A stretch of 64,000 nt of DNA from UBA1926 sp036732005 (GTDB taxonomy: Bacteria; Planctomycetota; Phycisphaerae; Phycisphaerales; UBA1924): positions 200,950-264,949 of the forward strand of contig DAINDF010000004.1 of NCBI GenBank assembly GCA_036732005.1, in the 5' to 3' direction. This document shows positions 8,601 to 18,071 of this stretch, in pieces. Numbering within the stretch: the first letter of the stretch is position 1; the number at the start of each line of letters is the position of its first letter. The translations under genes and the position numbers were made by a program. The notes below the pieces were generated by a model, which was given only the letters and a program-made list of their open reading frames with translations, was not told where the DNA came from and did no database searches.

Positions 8601-8735
8601 GCCGAAAGAGGGAACCCGCGGTATTTAACTGTTGAACTGCCGAGGGTCTCGGTCCGGCCTGTCTGGCTCCTGCTGTGCCGGCGGGCTCGTCCAAAGCAGG
8701 TGAAGGCTCAAAAGGTGGGCCAGCCTGGCTTGGCA

Positions 8736-8942
8736 ATGGAAAACGACGAACACGAGCGAACATGCAGCGAGTGCCGCACGCCTTTGTACCTCGGCATCCA
8801 GGTCTGGCACGTCCGCGAGGGCGTGCTCGGGACACGGGGATTCGTGCCGCTGGAGGAAGAGTTGCTGTTCTGCAGCGACGCGTGCCTCAGGGCGTACTTC
8901 GCCGAGCCCGCTGCGTACACGCTGCCGAGACGGGTGCCATGA
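8736..8942 (+). CDS. small zinc-finger-like protein
   Basis: From ATG 8736 the product has 68 residues. It carries CSEC near the start and CSDAC near the end (FCSDACLRAYF), giving four cysteines that could bind one zinc ion in the manner of FCS/MYM-type or short treble-clef zinc fingers. I prefer this start because upstream sequence in frame has a different, arginine/glycine-biased composition typical of shadow frames. No clear ribosome-binding site is present. It probably binds nucleic acid or protein in the accessory region. Confidence 0.6.
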   Translation: MENDEHERTCSECRTPLYLGIQVWHVREGVLGTRGFVPLEEELLFCSDACLRAYFAEPAAYTLPRRVP

Positions 8943-9364
8943 TCACAGGGAGAGCGGCGAGGGAGTAAACGGCGCAGAGGCCAACGGCACTGCACCACCA
9001 CAATATTTATAAAGAACGCAATCCTTGTATCGCAAACCCTCCAGGGAGGCGCACGGTCGATCAGCGACGTGGTTACACCGGTTTGCGTGATGAACGGTCC
9101 ACAGCGGTTCTCGCGCTTGCCTGAGCTATAGGCTCGCTACGTTCTCGATGCGCCTGGACCAACGCCAAATCAGATGATTGGCCTCTAGAGGCCGGGTAAC
9201 GCCCGATTCTGATGTGGTGAGCGGACGCTGTCTCAGCCCCCTCACGGAACGACTGAAACCGTGCACCAGCCCTCTCGCTAAACGCGTGGGCCTGAGACCC
9301 AACCTCGGCGCCCTTAGAGCAAAGAAGTGCAAGATACCTAAACGTTTCGACACAGCATACATGC
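8943..9364. other. 422-bp stretch without a convincing gene upstream of the integrase
   Basis: No ORF here has protein-like composition. The only AT-rich feature is an AATATTTATAAAG box near 9002-9014. The stretch should include the integrase promoter and possibly the element's own attachment region, but I see no tRNA gene and no strong repeat in it. Confidence 0.4.
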
Positions 9365-10432
9365 ATGGGAGAACAATTCATCGACATCCATAACCTACAT
9401 GGCCGGTACGCCCGGGCCCGCGAGCGGTTGCTGGCCGACCCGCGGATCACGCCCGGCAACAAGGAGCTCATCGAGAGGTTCCTGCGCGAGGCAGCCCTGG
9501 GCAAGACGGTTGTCGGCAAGGCCAAGAAGAAGATCGGTCCAGCACGCCTGATCAACTACACCAAGCACTTCATCGCCATGGCTGGCTACCTCCCGGCCGA
9601 CCTCACGCAAGCCACCCATGACGAGATCGAGCGACTCGTGGTCTCGATTGAATCGGACCAGATCCGGTCGCGCACGCTGCGAGTGATCGACGGTTGTAGA
9701 CGGCCGACACATGCTCTGCTCAGCCCTCAGTACAAGTCCGATCTGAAGGTCACGATCAAGAAGTTCTACAAGTGGCTACTCGGCGGGTGCAGGGTCTACC
9801 CGGAACTGGTCGAGTGGATCGACACGTATGTCCAGCACCGGGAGATGCGAGCTCTTAGCGAGTCGGAGATCTCAACGATCCTTGAGCGAGCGACGTCGAC
9901 ATTCGACCGGGCGTTCGTGCAAGTGCTCTACGACGGAGGGTTCCGGGTCGGTGAGATCCTGAATGTCCGTCTCCGCCACGTGACGCTCGTGCCCGTGGAC
10001 CCCGCTGAGCCCGGGAAGCGGTGCTTCATGATCCACATCCCGTTCTCGAAGTCGATTCGGCGAACCGTGGCCCTGCCGATGCCGGCGACGCTCAAGTGGT
10101 TGAAGGCCTGGCTGGAGGAGCACCCCGCACGGCCGCTCATCGGCCCGGATGGGGCACTCACCGCTGCCGATCCTGACGCGTTGCTGTTCCACCTCTCATT
10201 CTCAACCTGCCAGCAGCGTCTGAGGAGGCTCGGGGTGCGCGTCCTCGGCCGGGCGATCCACCCCCATTTGCTCCGCCACAGTTCAGCTACATTCTGGAGC
10301 AACCGGCTCTCGTACTTCCAACAGTGCAAGCGGTTCGGGTGGACCCTCACCAGCAAGATGCCGCAGCGTTACATCGACCGTCAGGGGATCGATGAGTTGA
10401 ATGTTGCGAGGGAGTTCTTGGCTTCGATATAG
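9365..10432 (+). CDS. tyrosine recombinase / integrase
   Basis: This 355-residue protein has the catalytic set of tyrosine recombinases: Arg194 in GGFRVGEIL, Lys229 in FSKSIRR, the HLLR box at 301-304, Trp326 where many family members have the second His, and nucleophile Tyr336 in MPQRYIDRQG. The N-terminal 150 residues form a core-binding-type helical domain. The HLLRHSSATFW and RFGWTLTSKMPQRYIDR blocks resemble XerA-like integrases of archaea and some bacteria. It is the only recombinase of this type in the window and is the natural candidate for having inserted the island that ends at the tRNA-Gly fragment near 22.8 kb. Confidence 0.9.
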   Translation: MGEQFIDIHNLHGRYARARERLLADPRITPGNKELIERFLREAALGKTVVGKAKKKIGPARLINYTKHFIAMAGYLPADLTQATHDEIERLVVSIESDQIRSRTLRVIDGCRRPTHALLSPQYKSDLKVTIKKFYKWLLGGCRVYPELVEWIDTYVQHREMRALSESEISTILERATSTFDRAFVQVLYDGGFRVGEILNVRLRHVTLVPVDPAEPGKRCFMIHIPFSKSIRRTVALPMPATLKWLKAWLEEHPARPLIGPDGALTAADPDALLFHLSFSTCQQRLRRLGVRVLGRAIHPHLLRHSSATFWSNRLSYFQQCKRFGWTLTSKMPQRYIDRQGIDELNVAREFLASI

Positions 10433-10787
10433 GTCGGAATCAACTCGCGATCACCGGTGGCTCGTCATTCCCATCGCCCCCGCGGTCGAGACCCCCTCGG
10501 GATCGAACTGCTTGAAAGCCGGGGTGTAGAATGGTGGAAGGGGCATCTGCTCGTCGTCCTTTTCCTCGAACGGGGTCTTGCCCTCCGACGACGACTCCGA
10601 TCCGGCAGCATGTCCAGCCCACTCGAATCGACGGTTGGAAGCGAGCGGGCCTCCGACCCCCGGTTCCGGGGGTTAGTTGGGCATGCTCCCGCGAGACAAT
10701 TAGCGCTCCATCTCAGGGGTACGGACTTCCTGAACCGATCGCCGTTTGCTAATCTACTTTCATCAACTCTACGACCGTGGAGGCCGC
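10433..10787. promoter_or_regulatory. leader region of the RHS gene, no gene seen
   Basis: These 355 bp hold no protein-like ORF. Besides the palindrome at 10,656-10,673 there is a good GGAGG ribosome-binding site a few bases before ATG 10,788, which fixes the start of the RHS gene. Confidence 0.45.
10656..10673. repeat. perfect 18-bp inverted repeat between integrase and RHS gene
   Basis: ACCCCCGG and its complement are separated by two bases, forming a perfect short palindrome about 115 bp before the RHS start. No T-run follows on either strand, so it could be an operator or a weak transcription stop for the integrase gene. Confidence 0.4.
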
Positions 10788-13700
10788 ATGTTCACGATTA
10801 CCAGCACGCGCACCTGTTTAAGTCAGTCTTTGGTGGTTCTCTCTGTCATTGCGATCGCCGTCACCGCAACCGGCAAGCCGCATGACCCCTATGGACCGCC
10901 ATGCACCAAGGAGTGCTGTGGCGTTGGTGGTGCCCCGGGTGGCGGTGGTGGGCCAGGTGGCGGTGGTGGGCCTGCCGGCGGCGGGGAGCCCGGCAGTTTT
11001 GCCACCGAGCGGCAGGGCGGTGACTCAGAGAAGAAGTACAGTGATCCTGTGAACCTCGCCGTCGGGGACTACCAACTCAACCAGACCGACTTGCTTATTC
11101 CCGGCCGCGGCATGAACTTCCACCTCTCTCGGATATACCGGTCTCGGTCCGGGCTGTATTCAGTAGGTGACTATGGGAGTTACGATCACTTCTTCCCTCT
11201 CGGGATGAACTGGGATCATAGCTACAACCTCCGGATTGTGATCGGTGGCGACGAATCGACACCCACCATGCTCACGCTCTTTGCAGGAACCGGAAGGGCA
11301 GACATCTTTGAGTTCTACGGCACCAACGCATCGGGCACGCGGACATACACAAGGGATGATTTTGCGGGCATCCTCGAGTATGACCCGCCCGCAGGTGGTG
11401 ACCATGGAGTCACTCGCTTTATCACAACATCTGGAATTGTGTATTATTTTGACTACAAGGACGCCTCTGACGAGTTACTCTGCACACGCATCGTTGATCG
11501 AACCGGCGAGAACGAGATCACGCTGAGCTACAACACTGATGAACCTCGGGCCAGGCTGAGTGAAGTTACTGACACACTCGGCAACGAGATCGCTTTTACA
11601 TACCTAGACGCACCAGGAGCACCGCATCAGGGACATCCTACATACCGATACCTCATCTGGCGTGTCACGGACCACGCAGACCGTGTCGTCGAGTACGAGT
11701 ACGAACGCGTCGGCGGTCGCAACCAATTGATCGGCGTCACTCTCCCGCCGATTGTCTCCACCGCAGACTTCCCGCTGCCACCCGAGCACGCCAGGTTCGC
11801 CGCAGGAAGGCAGTGGCAGTTTGTCTACCACGACGAAGTATCCGAACCTGGGCAAGCCCAATGGTGGAGCCGGCAACTCCGGAATGTGATCTCTCCCAAC
11901 GGCGACATTGTCGTCACTAACTACTACAATGAGTGGACTTACGCGACTACGCGATATGACTACCGACTGAACTGGCAGGAGTACGGTAACGGTGTCTATA
12001 CATATGTAATCACCGATGCCGCCGGAGTCCCGTTCACACCGGGAGATACCTGCAATGCCGACAACCCACCTCAGTATGACAATAATGGAACATGTGACCC
12101 TGATTATGCTTTGTGGATCAATGATCGACGCGGATTTGTAACGCGGCTCCTGTACGCGGGGATGGCAAACCCTGTCGGCCATCGTCGCCTGCTGGAGAAG
12201 ACCGAGTACATCCATCCGGCATCAGCCGGGTCTCCGAGCTATCCTGGGCAGAACATGCCCGCAAATCTGGCCTCGCGCACAACGGAGTATGTGCCCTCCA
12301 ATCCGAACGCTCATGGCGACTGGAACCCAAGGAAGATCGTCGACCAAGCGACCGGAAATGTCGTCGAGTTCGACTATTTTGTCGACCAGAATCCAGGCAC
12401 AGATCCGCGAAAGGCCCAAGCGGTTGTTGCTCGACGATTCAAGGAGAGCGCGACCAGCGTTCCCGACCCAGGAAATCCCGATGACGATGGCTACATCGAG
12501 GAACGCTGGGCGTACAACTTCGCATTCGGCGGCTGCTGTGGCGAGAGCATTTTTGCGACCGCATACCGCGATGGCCGGGGCAATTACACCTTCTATGAGT
12601 ACGACGACGATGGCAATATCCTCGGTGTGGCCGCCGGGATCGCATCTTCAGACGCCACGGCCGCTGGTTTGACTCTCGACTCCGTCTACAGCCACAGCGC
12701 CAACCCGACCCTCGCTGCGACGATCGAGTCCAACGCGATCTCCGTGGATCGCTACGAGTACAACCAGTACGGACAGATCACCAAGCACACGCATCCGGGA
12801 GCCGTCATCTGGAACGGTGGTGCTCCCGTGCTCTTTCGCAGCGTTGACGAGTTCGATTACTATCCGTCAGACCTTGGCGATCCTGACTATGTGGCGAACA
12901 TGGCCGGGCGACTCCGCCGGGCGGTGGTCGATGTCGATCAACCCGGACGTACGGGACTCAAGCTGACAACAACTTATGAGTACGATCGTGTTGGCAATAT
13001 AACCAAGAGCATCGATGCTGGAGGAGATTATACTATGTATGTGTATAATCCTGCGAATCAGATTGTTCGGCAACAGCATTTCGCGAGCGGTGGCGGAGCT
13101 GTGCTTGCGCAAATCGACTACTACTACGATGCGAACGGCAATCTTGTCCGCCAGGACACGCTGACGCTTGACGAGGGCCTTTCGGCGGTCGGAGAAGATC
13201 ACGCCGTAACGATGTTGCACGACTACGATGTGCTTGACAACCTGATCCGAACGGCCCAGGAGATTGGTGACGTCGGCGTCGACAACGACCCCGATACCGG
13301 AGTCTTCTCGGCCGCAGGTTTGGCAACCGATCCGAATTGGATTGTCACTGAGTTTCACTACGACGCGGGCGAGAATCTCGTTCAGATCAGCCATGGCGAA
13401 GCGACCAATGGGGCCCAACCGACCAATCAGGAATTCATGGAGTACGACGATCGGAGCCTGCTGGTGCGACTAAAAGCCGGCTGGTCCGGCAATGTGAACG
13501 AGTATCCGCTCCTGGTGACCGAGTACGCCTACGACTCCAAAGGCAGACGAGTCTCCGAGTCAGCTGTTGATCCTCAGGGTGTTGTCCCGTCGCGCACCTC
13601 CACGACGCAGTACGACGCGTTCGACCGTCCAGTTCGGGTGACCGACCCGATGGGCAATGAAACCCGGTATACCTACGACGACAACCACAATCTACGGACT

Positions 13701-16700
13701 GTCGGGCTTTGCGGCGAAATCATCGATGTGAACGCGTCAGACGACCCATCCGACAGCCCGGTGCTGCTCTCGTACGAGGAGTTCTCGTATGACGAGTTGA
13801 ACCGCCGGGTACTCAATCGTATCGGGGTGTTTGCTCTTGTCCCCGAGAACCCTGTGGTTTGCCCGACCTGGCCGCCGCCGGTCGGACTGATTGCTTATTC
13901 GGACACCGTGACGACATACAATCCCGATTCGTCGATCGCAAGCATGGTCGTTCCGACGACGGCGCCGACGGGGCTCCCGTACCCCGGAGAGACCCGCTAC
14001 TTCTACGATACGGCTCGTCGCACCGCGATTTCACGCGACGCCGCGGGGAACTCGGTTGAGTACGGGTATAGCGCCGACTCCGAGATCATCGAGACCATCT
14101 CGACCGAGAGATCCCATGATTTCGACCCGCAGACAGGCTTGCCAGCTCCTGACCGGTTCCGGGTGACGCACGCCTACGACGGCCTCCACCGCCGAATTTC
14201 CACCATTGAAGGCGATTACACTGGGATTTCCCAACCCGACGGTCCGAAGAACACGACCCAGTGGTTCTATGATTCTCGAGGGAACATGGTCAAGACGGTT
14301 GATCCCGAGGGGCGTGTGACGACCTTTGAGTACGATGGGCTCGGTCGGCGAATTGTGGCCAACCATGGTGGCAATGGACTCAACCCGCCCACTGTTCGCA
14401 CAGAAATTGTCTACGACAAAGCTTCCCGTGTCATTAAGCTGTTGGACGACAATCAGCGTCAGCTGATTCCCCCTGTCGGAACAACCTACAGCCATGACGG
14501 CCTCGGTCGCGAGGTTCAGCGGACATACGCTGACAACTCGCAGCACCAGACCTTCTACGATGCTCTTGGGAATGTTGATGCGATGATCGACGCTCGCGGC
14601 GCTCAGGTCGCCCAGGCCTACGATCGAAACGGCCGGCTGATCGAGCGAGTGATCGTGAAACCAGAAACGGTCGGGGGGACTACATTCGAGTTGTTTACCT
14701 ACGACGGCCTCGGCAGGGTCAAGACGGCGGAGAACGATGTCTCGCTGGTCACACGGAGTTACGACTCGCGCGGCAACCTCGTGAGCGAGACCCTGAACGC
14801 CGACGCGACCAACTCCTTCCCCGCCCCGTCGAACCGCACGGTGCAGACCGAGTACGACACCGCGAACAACATCGAATCGTGCACCTACCCCGGCGCCGCA
14901 CGCACGGTCTACCACACCCACGACGGCCTCAACCGGCTCGCCGGCCTCTGGGAGGACGCTTTGCACACCGACCCGATTGCGGGGTACACCTACATCGGGC
15001 CGGGCCGTGTGCAGACCCGCACGAGCGGCAACGGTGTCGTGGCGTCGTACGAATACAACGGGATGGAGGGTGTCCTCCAGGCCGCCGGCGACAACGGGTT
15101 CCGCCGGGTCACCGAGATCCGGCACGAACTCGGCGCCACGCTGCTGGAGGGCCGCGCGTTCACCTGGGACAAGGCGGGCAACAAGACGAGCCATGTCGAC
15201 CTGCGAACAACCTACGCGGGCCGGCGTGAACGCGAGTTCGGCTACGACGGCCTGAACCGCCTTGTCGAGACACAGGTGACTTACCCCGGGATACCGTCAC
15301 AGAACGGGACAACGACCTACACGCTCGACGGCGTCCACAACCGGACGGCGGTGAGCGGCTCGGAGGACGCCGGCGCGGCCGTTGGCACCTACACTCAGAA
15401 CGCCGCCAACGCCGCGCTCAACCAGTACACGACGGTCCCGGCCATGCCATCCGACAACGCCACGCTCGATACCTACGAGTCCCTCTACGACGAGAACGGC
15501 AATGTGGGCTCTATGCTCCAGTTCCCCCGGCACGGCGACCTGGACGGCGACTACGACCGCGACCTGAGCGACATCACGCTCTTCACCTCGGCCTTCCAGA
15601 ACGAGGAGCCCGCGGCCGATCTCAACGGCGACGGGGTCTGGGACGCGTCGGACCTGAACCTCTTCATCGGCTCGCCGGAGTCCTACGAGCATGTCTCGCT
15701 CGTCTACGACTGGCGGAACCAACTGGTCGGGTTCCTGCGGAGCAACGGCACGGACGAGCTCGTCTCCGCCGAATACCGATACGACTGCTTCAACCGCCGG
15801 ATCGCGTCGATCATCGACCTCGACGGCGACGGCACGGCCGACGAGACGCCGCACTTCGTGTACGGGGGCCAGGCCGCCTGGCAGCTCTTCGAGGAGTACA
15901 ACGGCCCGGGCTCGACGGCGACGCGGCTCAAGAGCTATGTCTACGGCAACTACATCGACGAGGTGCTCCAGATGCGGAACCACCCGTCGGGCGAGGATTT
16001 CTATTTCCACCAGGACGACCTGTTCAGCGTCTACGCGATCACGGACGACACAGGAGCCGTAGTCGAGCGGTACGAGTACGGGGACTACGGGCAGGTGCGG
16101 ATCCTGACGCCCGGGGGCGCCGATCGGTCGGAGTCGCTGCTGGGCAACCGGCACACATTCACGGGCCGGCTGCTGGACGACGAGATGACGCTGGCCGGCG
16201 GGGAGCAGGTGCTGCAGTATCGGCACCGGTATATGACGACGGGGAGCGGGAGGTTTGTGCAGCGAGACCTGTACGGATATAACGCCGGAATGAACATTTA
16301 TACCTATGCGGGAAATGCACCGCTACACCTCCGAGATCCCTTCGGGCTTGAGCCTTGGCAAGTTCGTCCACCGAACATGCCTATCTATCCAGGAGACAGT
16401 CCAATTGCACCGCAGCCAGGTCAAGATGTCACCAGATGCGTAGCGAGGTGCATGGGCCAGTACCTCGGCATCGAAGGTGTAGCGGCATGTGTGACTGCAT
16501 TAGGCCTTGATTATTTGTGGAGCCCCGTCCCGAAGACCCCCCATGAGATGAGGATGCCTCATCGGATCACGGATGACGCGTCTCGCGCACGCCGCTGGGG
16601 GATCAAGTGTCACGCACCTAAATGGGTACGACGCCCAGTGAAGCTGATCGGGAAGCTTGGCGGCGGACTCCTTGGAAAGCTCATCGCCTATCCTAGCTGC

Positions 16701-16766
16701 GCATACACTGTTGGGCTGCTTGCGGGGTGCGCCGATATGTGTGCGCGTGACCCATATTCGTATTGA
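10788..16766 (+). CDS. secreted RHS/YD-repeat toxin-type protein with internal dockerin
   Basis: The 1992-residue protein begins with a signal peptide (SLVVLSVIAIAVTATG), then a Cys-rich/Gly-rich linker (KECCGVGG followed by GGGGG runs), and a DUF6531-like start of the repeat region (SDPVNLAVGDYQL). Many YD repeats follow, and the RHS core ends in GSGRFVQRDLYGYNAG and NAPLHLRDPFG. Positions 15,535-15,672 encode two calcium-loop dockerin segments (DLDGDYDRDLSDITLF and DLNGDGVWDASDLNLF) inside the YD array. About 140 variable residues follow the core, with a hydrophobic region (GKLGGGLLGKLIAYP) and several cysteines; by family analogy this is the toxin tip. The start ATG 10,788 has GGAGG upstream; an earlier ATG at 10,746 lacks one. 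Confidence 0.9.
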   Translation: MFTITSTRTCLSQSLVVLSVIAIAVTATGKPHDPYGPPCTKECCGVGGAPGGGGGPGGGGGPAGGGEPGSFATERQGGDSEKKYSDPVNLAVGDYQLNQTDLLIPGRGMNFHLSRIYRSRSGLYSVGDYGSYDHFFPLGMNWDHSYNLRIVIGGDESTPTMLTLFAGTGRADIFEFYGTNASGTRTYTRDDFAGILEYDPPAGGDHGVTRFITTSGIVYYFDYKDASDELLCTRIVDRTGENEITLSYNTDEPRARLSEVTDTLGNEIAFTYLDAPGAPHQGHPTYRYLIWRVTDHADRVVEYEYERVGGRNQLIGVTLPPIVSTADFPLPPEHARFAAGRQWQFVYHDEVSEPGQAQWWSRQLRNVISPNGDIVVTNYYNEWTYATTRYDYRLNWQEYGNGVYTYVITDAAGVPFTPGDTCNADNPPQYDNNGTCDPDYALWINDRRGFVTRLLYAGMANPVGHRRLLEKTEYIHPASAGSPSYPGQNMPANLASRTTEYVPSNPNAHGDWNPRKIVDQATGNVVEFDYFVDQNPGTDPRKAQAVVARRFKESATSVPDPGNPDDDGYIEERWAYNFAFGGCCGESIFATAYRDGRGNYTFYEYDDDGNILGVAAGIASSDATAAGLTLDSVYSHSANPTLAATIESNAISVDRYEYNQYGQITKHTHPGAVIWNGGAPVLFRSVDEFDYYPSDLGDPDYVANMAGRLRRAVVDVDQPGRTGLKLTTTYEYDRVGNITKSIDAGGDYTMYVYNPANQIVRQQHFASGGGAVLAQIDYYYDANGNLVRQDTLTLDEGLSAVGEDHAVTMLHDYDVLDNLIRTAQEIGDVGVDNDPDTGVFSAAGLATDPNWIVTEFHYDAGENLVQISHGEATNGAQPTNQEFMEYDDRSLLVRLKAGWSGNVNEYPLLVTEYAYDSKGRRVSESAVDPQGVVPSRTSTTQYDAFDRPVRVTDPMGNETRYTYDDNHNLRTVGLCGEIIDVNASDDPSDSPVLLSYEEFSYDELNRRVLNRIGVFALVPENPVVCPTWPPPVGLIAYSDTVTTYNPDSSIASMVVPTTAPTGLPYPGETRYFYDTARRTAISRDAAGNSVEYGYSADSEIIETISTERSHDFDPQTGLPAPDRFRVTHAYDGLHRRISTIEGDYTGISQPDGPKNTTQWFYDSRGNMVKTVDPEGRVTTFEYDGLGRRIVANHGGNGLNPPTVRTEIVYDKASRVIKLLDDNQRQLIPPVGTTYSHDGLGREVQRTYADNSQHQTFYDALGNVDAMIDARGAQVAQAYDRNGRLIERVIVKPETVGGTTFELFTYDGLGRVKTAENDVSLVTRSYDSRGNLVSETLNADATNSFPAPSNRTVQTEYDTANNIESCTYPGAARTVYHTHDGLNRLAGLWEDALHTDPIAGYTYIGPGRVQTRTSGNGVVASYEYNGMEGVLQAAGDNGFRRVTEIRHELGATLLEGRAFTWDKAGNKTSHVDLRTTYAGRREREFGYDGLNRLVETQVTYPGIPSQNGTTTYTLDGVHNRTAVSGSEDAGAAVGTYTQNAANAALNQYTTVPAMPSDNATLDTYESLYDENGNVGSMLQFPRHGDLDGDYDRDLSDITLFTSAFQNEEPAADLNGDGVWDASDLNLFIGSPESYEHVSLVYDWRNQLVGFLRSNGTDELVSAEYRYDCFNRRIASIIDLDGDGTADETPHFVYGGQAAWQLFEEYNGPGSTATRLKSYVYGNYIDEVLQMRNHPSGEDFYFHQDDLFSVYAITDDTGAVVERYEYGDYGQVRILTPGGADRSESLLGNRHTFTGRLLDDEMTLAGGEQVLQYRHRYMTTGSGRFVQRDLYGYNAGMNIYTYAGNAPLHLRDPFGLEPWQVRPPNMPIYPGDSPIAPQPGQDVTRCVARCMGQYLGIEGVAACVTALGLDYLWSPVPKTPHEMRMPHRITDDASRARRWGIKCHAPKWVRRPVKLIGKLGGGLLGKLIAYPSCAYTVGLLAGCADMCARDPYSY
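15370..16096 (+). repeat. 727-bp direct repeat, copy A (inside the RHS gene)
   Basis: This segment recurs at 17,345-18,071 at a constant offset of 1975 bp. Apart from a few mismatches in the first 20 bases, I find the two copies identical, and the encoded proteins are identical. It covers the end of the YD repeats, the dockerin and the start of the RHS core. Confidence 0.93.
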
Positions 16767-16770
16767 AGCC

Positions 16771-17235
16771 ATGACGACGCAATGGTTAGTGTGTATCATT
16801 GGTTTCGGTGGAGTGGCGATTTGCGTTATATTGTCGCGATTGTGCGATTATCACAAGTACATGTCGAGGCAGCGTCGCCGAGACCGAGATCGAGGACGTG
16901 TTTCTGTCACTCTGTTGTATGAAGAATACCCCTACCGCCATGAAGTCGAACGTGCTGAATTTGAACTAGTATGGAGGGCCTTGGCGGGTACGCTTGGAAT
17001 CTCACCGGAGCGACTTCGGCATTCAGATACAGTCGGGAGTGTTGTTGTCCATTCAAAGCACTACGGTGTCGATTCGGTTGATCTTCAGGAATTGGCGATT
17101 GACTTGGTTTCCGGAATTTCTACTGTTGAGGTTGTAGGGATGGTCTTTTGTCCGGAAGATCGTACAGTATCAGAGATCGCTAGAGATCTGCTAGAGCTGC
17201 GGAGGAGGGCGTGTGAACGCGGGTCCAAAGTGTAA
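16771..17235 (+). CDS. putative immunity protein of the RHS toxin
   Basis: The 154-residue product starts 4 bp after the RHS stop. It has one N-terminal membrane segment (WLVCIIGFGGVAICVILSRL), a basic cluster (RQRRRDRDRGR), then a soluble domain of about 110 residues with no recognised family. In RHS loci the gene directly downstream normally encodes the immunity protein for the toxin tip, and that is the whole basis for this call. A longer reading from 16,657 would overlap the RHS gene and is unlikely. Confidence 0.6.
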   Translation: MTTQWLVCIIGFGGVAICVILSRLCDYHKYMSRQRRRDRDRGRVSVTLLYEEYPYRHEVERAEFELVWRALAGTLGISPERLRHSDTVGSVVVHSKHYGVDSVDLQELAIDLVSGISTVEVVGMVFCPEDRTVSEIARDLLELRRRACERGSKV

Positions 17236-17344
17236 TCGCGTGGCCAGGTGCCCATGACCGCAGGCGGTGCCACAGACCTTCCCGACAGGTCAGTGCCCCT
17301 CGCGGACAGCCAGCACAAGGCCTGTGGCCTGTGACCGGGGGTCT

Positions 17345-18071
17345 CCGGCGCGGCCGTGGGGATCTACACTCAGAACGCCGCCAACGCCGCGCTCAACCAG
17401 TACACGACGGTCCCGGCCATGCCATCCGACAACGCCACGCTCGATACCTACGAGTCCCTCTACGACGAGAACGGCAATGTGGGCTCTATGCTCCAGTTCC
17501 CCCGGCACGGCGACCTGGACGGCGACTACGACCGCGACCTGAGCGACATCACGCTCTTCACCTCGGCCTTCCAGAACGAGGAGCCCGCGGCCGATCTCAA
17601 CGGCGACGGGGTCTGGGACGCGTCGGACCTGAACCTCTTCATCGGCTCGCCGGAGTCCTACGAGCATGTCTCGCTCGTCTACGACTGGCGGAACCAACTG
17701 GTCGGGTTCCTGCGGAGCAACGGCACGGACGAGCTCGTCTCCGCCGAATACCGATACGACTGCTTCAACCGCCGGATCGCGTCGATCATCGACCTCGACG
17801 GCGACGGCACGGCCGACGAGACGCCGCACTTCGTGTACGGGGGCCAGGCCGCCTGGCAGCTCTTCGAGGAGTACAACGGCCCGGGCTCGACGGCGACGCG
17901 GCTCAAGAGCTATGTCTACGGCAACTACATCGACGAGGTGCTCCAGATGCGGAACCACCCGTCGGGCGAGGATTTCTATTTCCACCAGGACGACCTGTTC
18001 AGCGTCTACGCGATCACGGACGACACAGGAGCCGTAGTCGAGCGGTACGAGTACGGGGACTACGGGCAGGT
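17345..18071 (+). repeat. 727-bp direct repeat, copy B (orphan RHS module)
   Basis: Second copy of 15,370-16,096. The left edge is abrupt: homology begins within a few bases of CCGGCGCGGCCGT, and an in-frame TGA at 17,332 lies just before it. Homology continues weakly through the RHS core after 18,071, then stops at the toxin tip. Confidence 0.93.

Noticed and set aside
9073..9555. 160-residue minus-strand ORF before and inside the integrase gene
   Set aside because: It overlaps the integrase start and has no motif or plausible start signal.
17236..17344. Short inverted repeats around CAAGGCCTGTGGCCTGTG as a recombination site for the RHS duplication
   Set aside because: They are short and imperfect, and homologous recombination alone explains the duplication.
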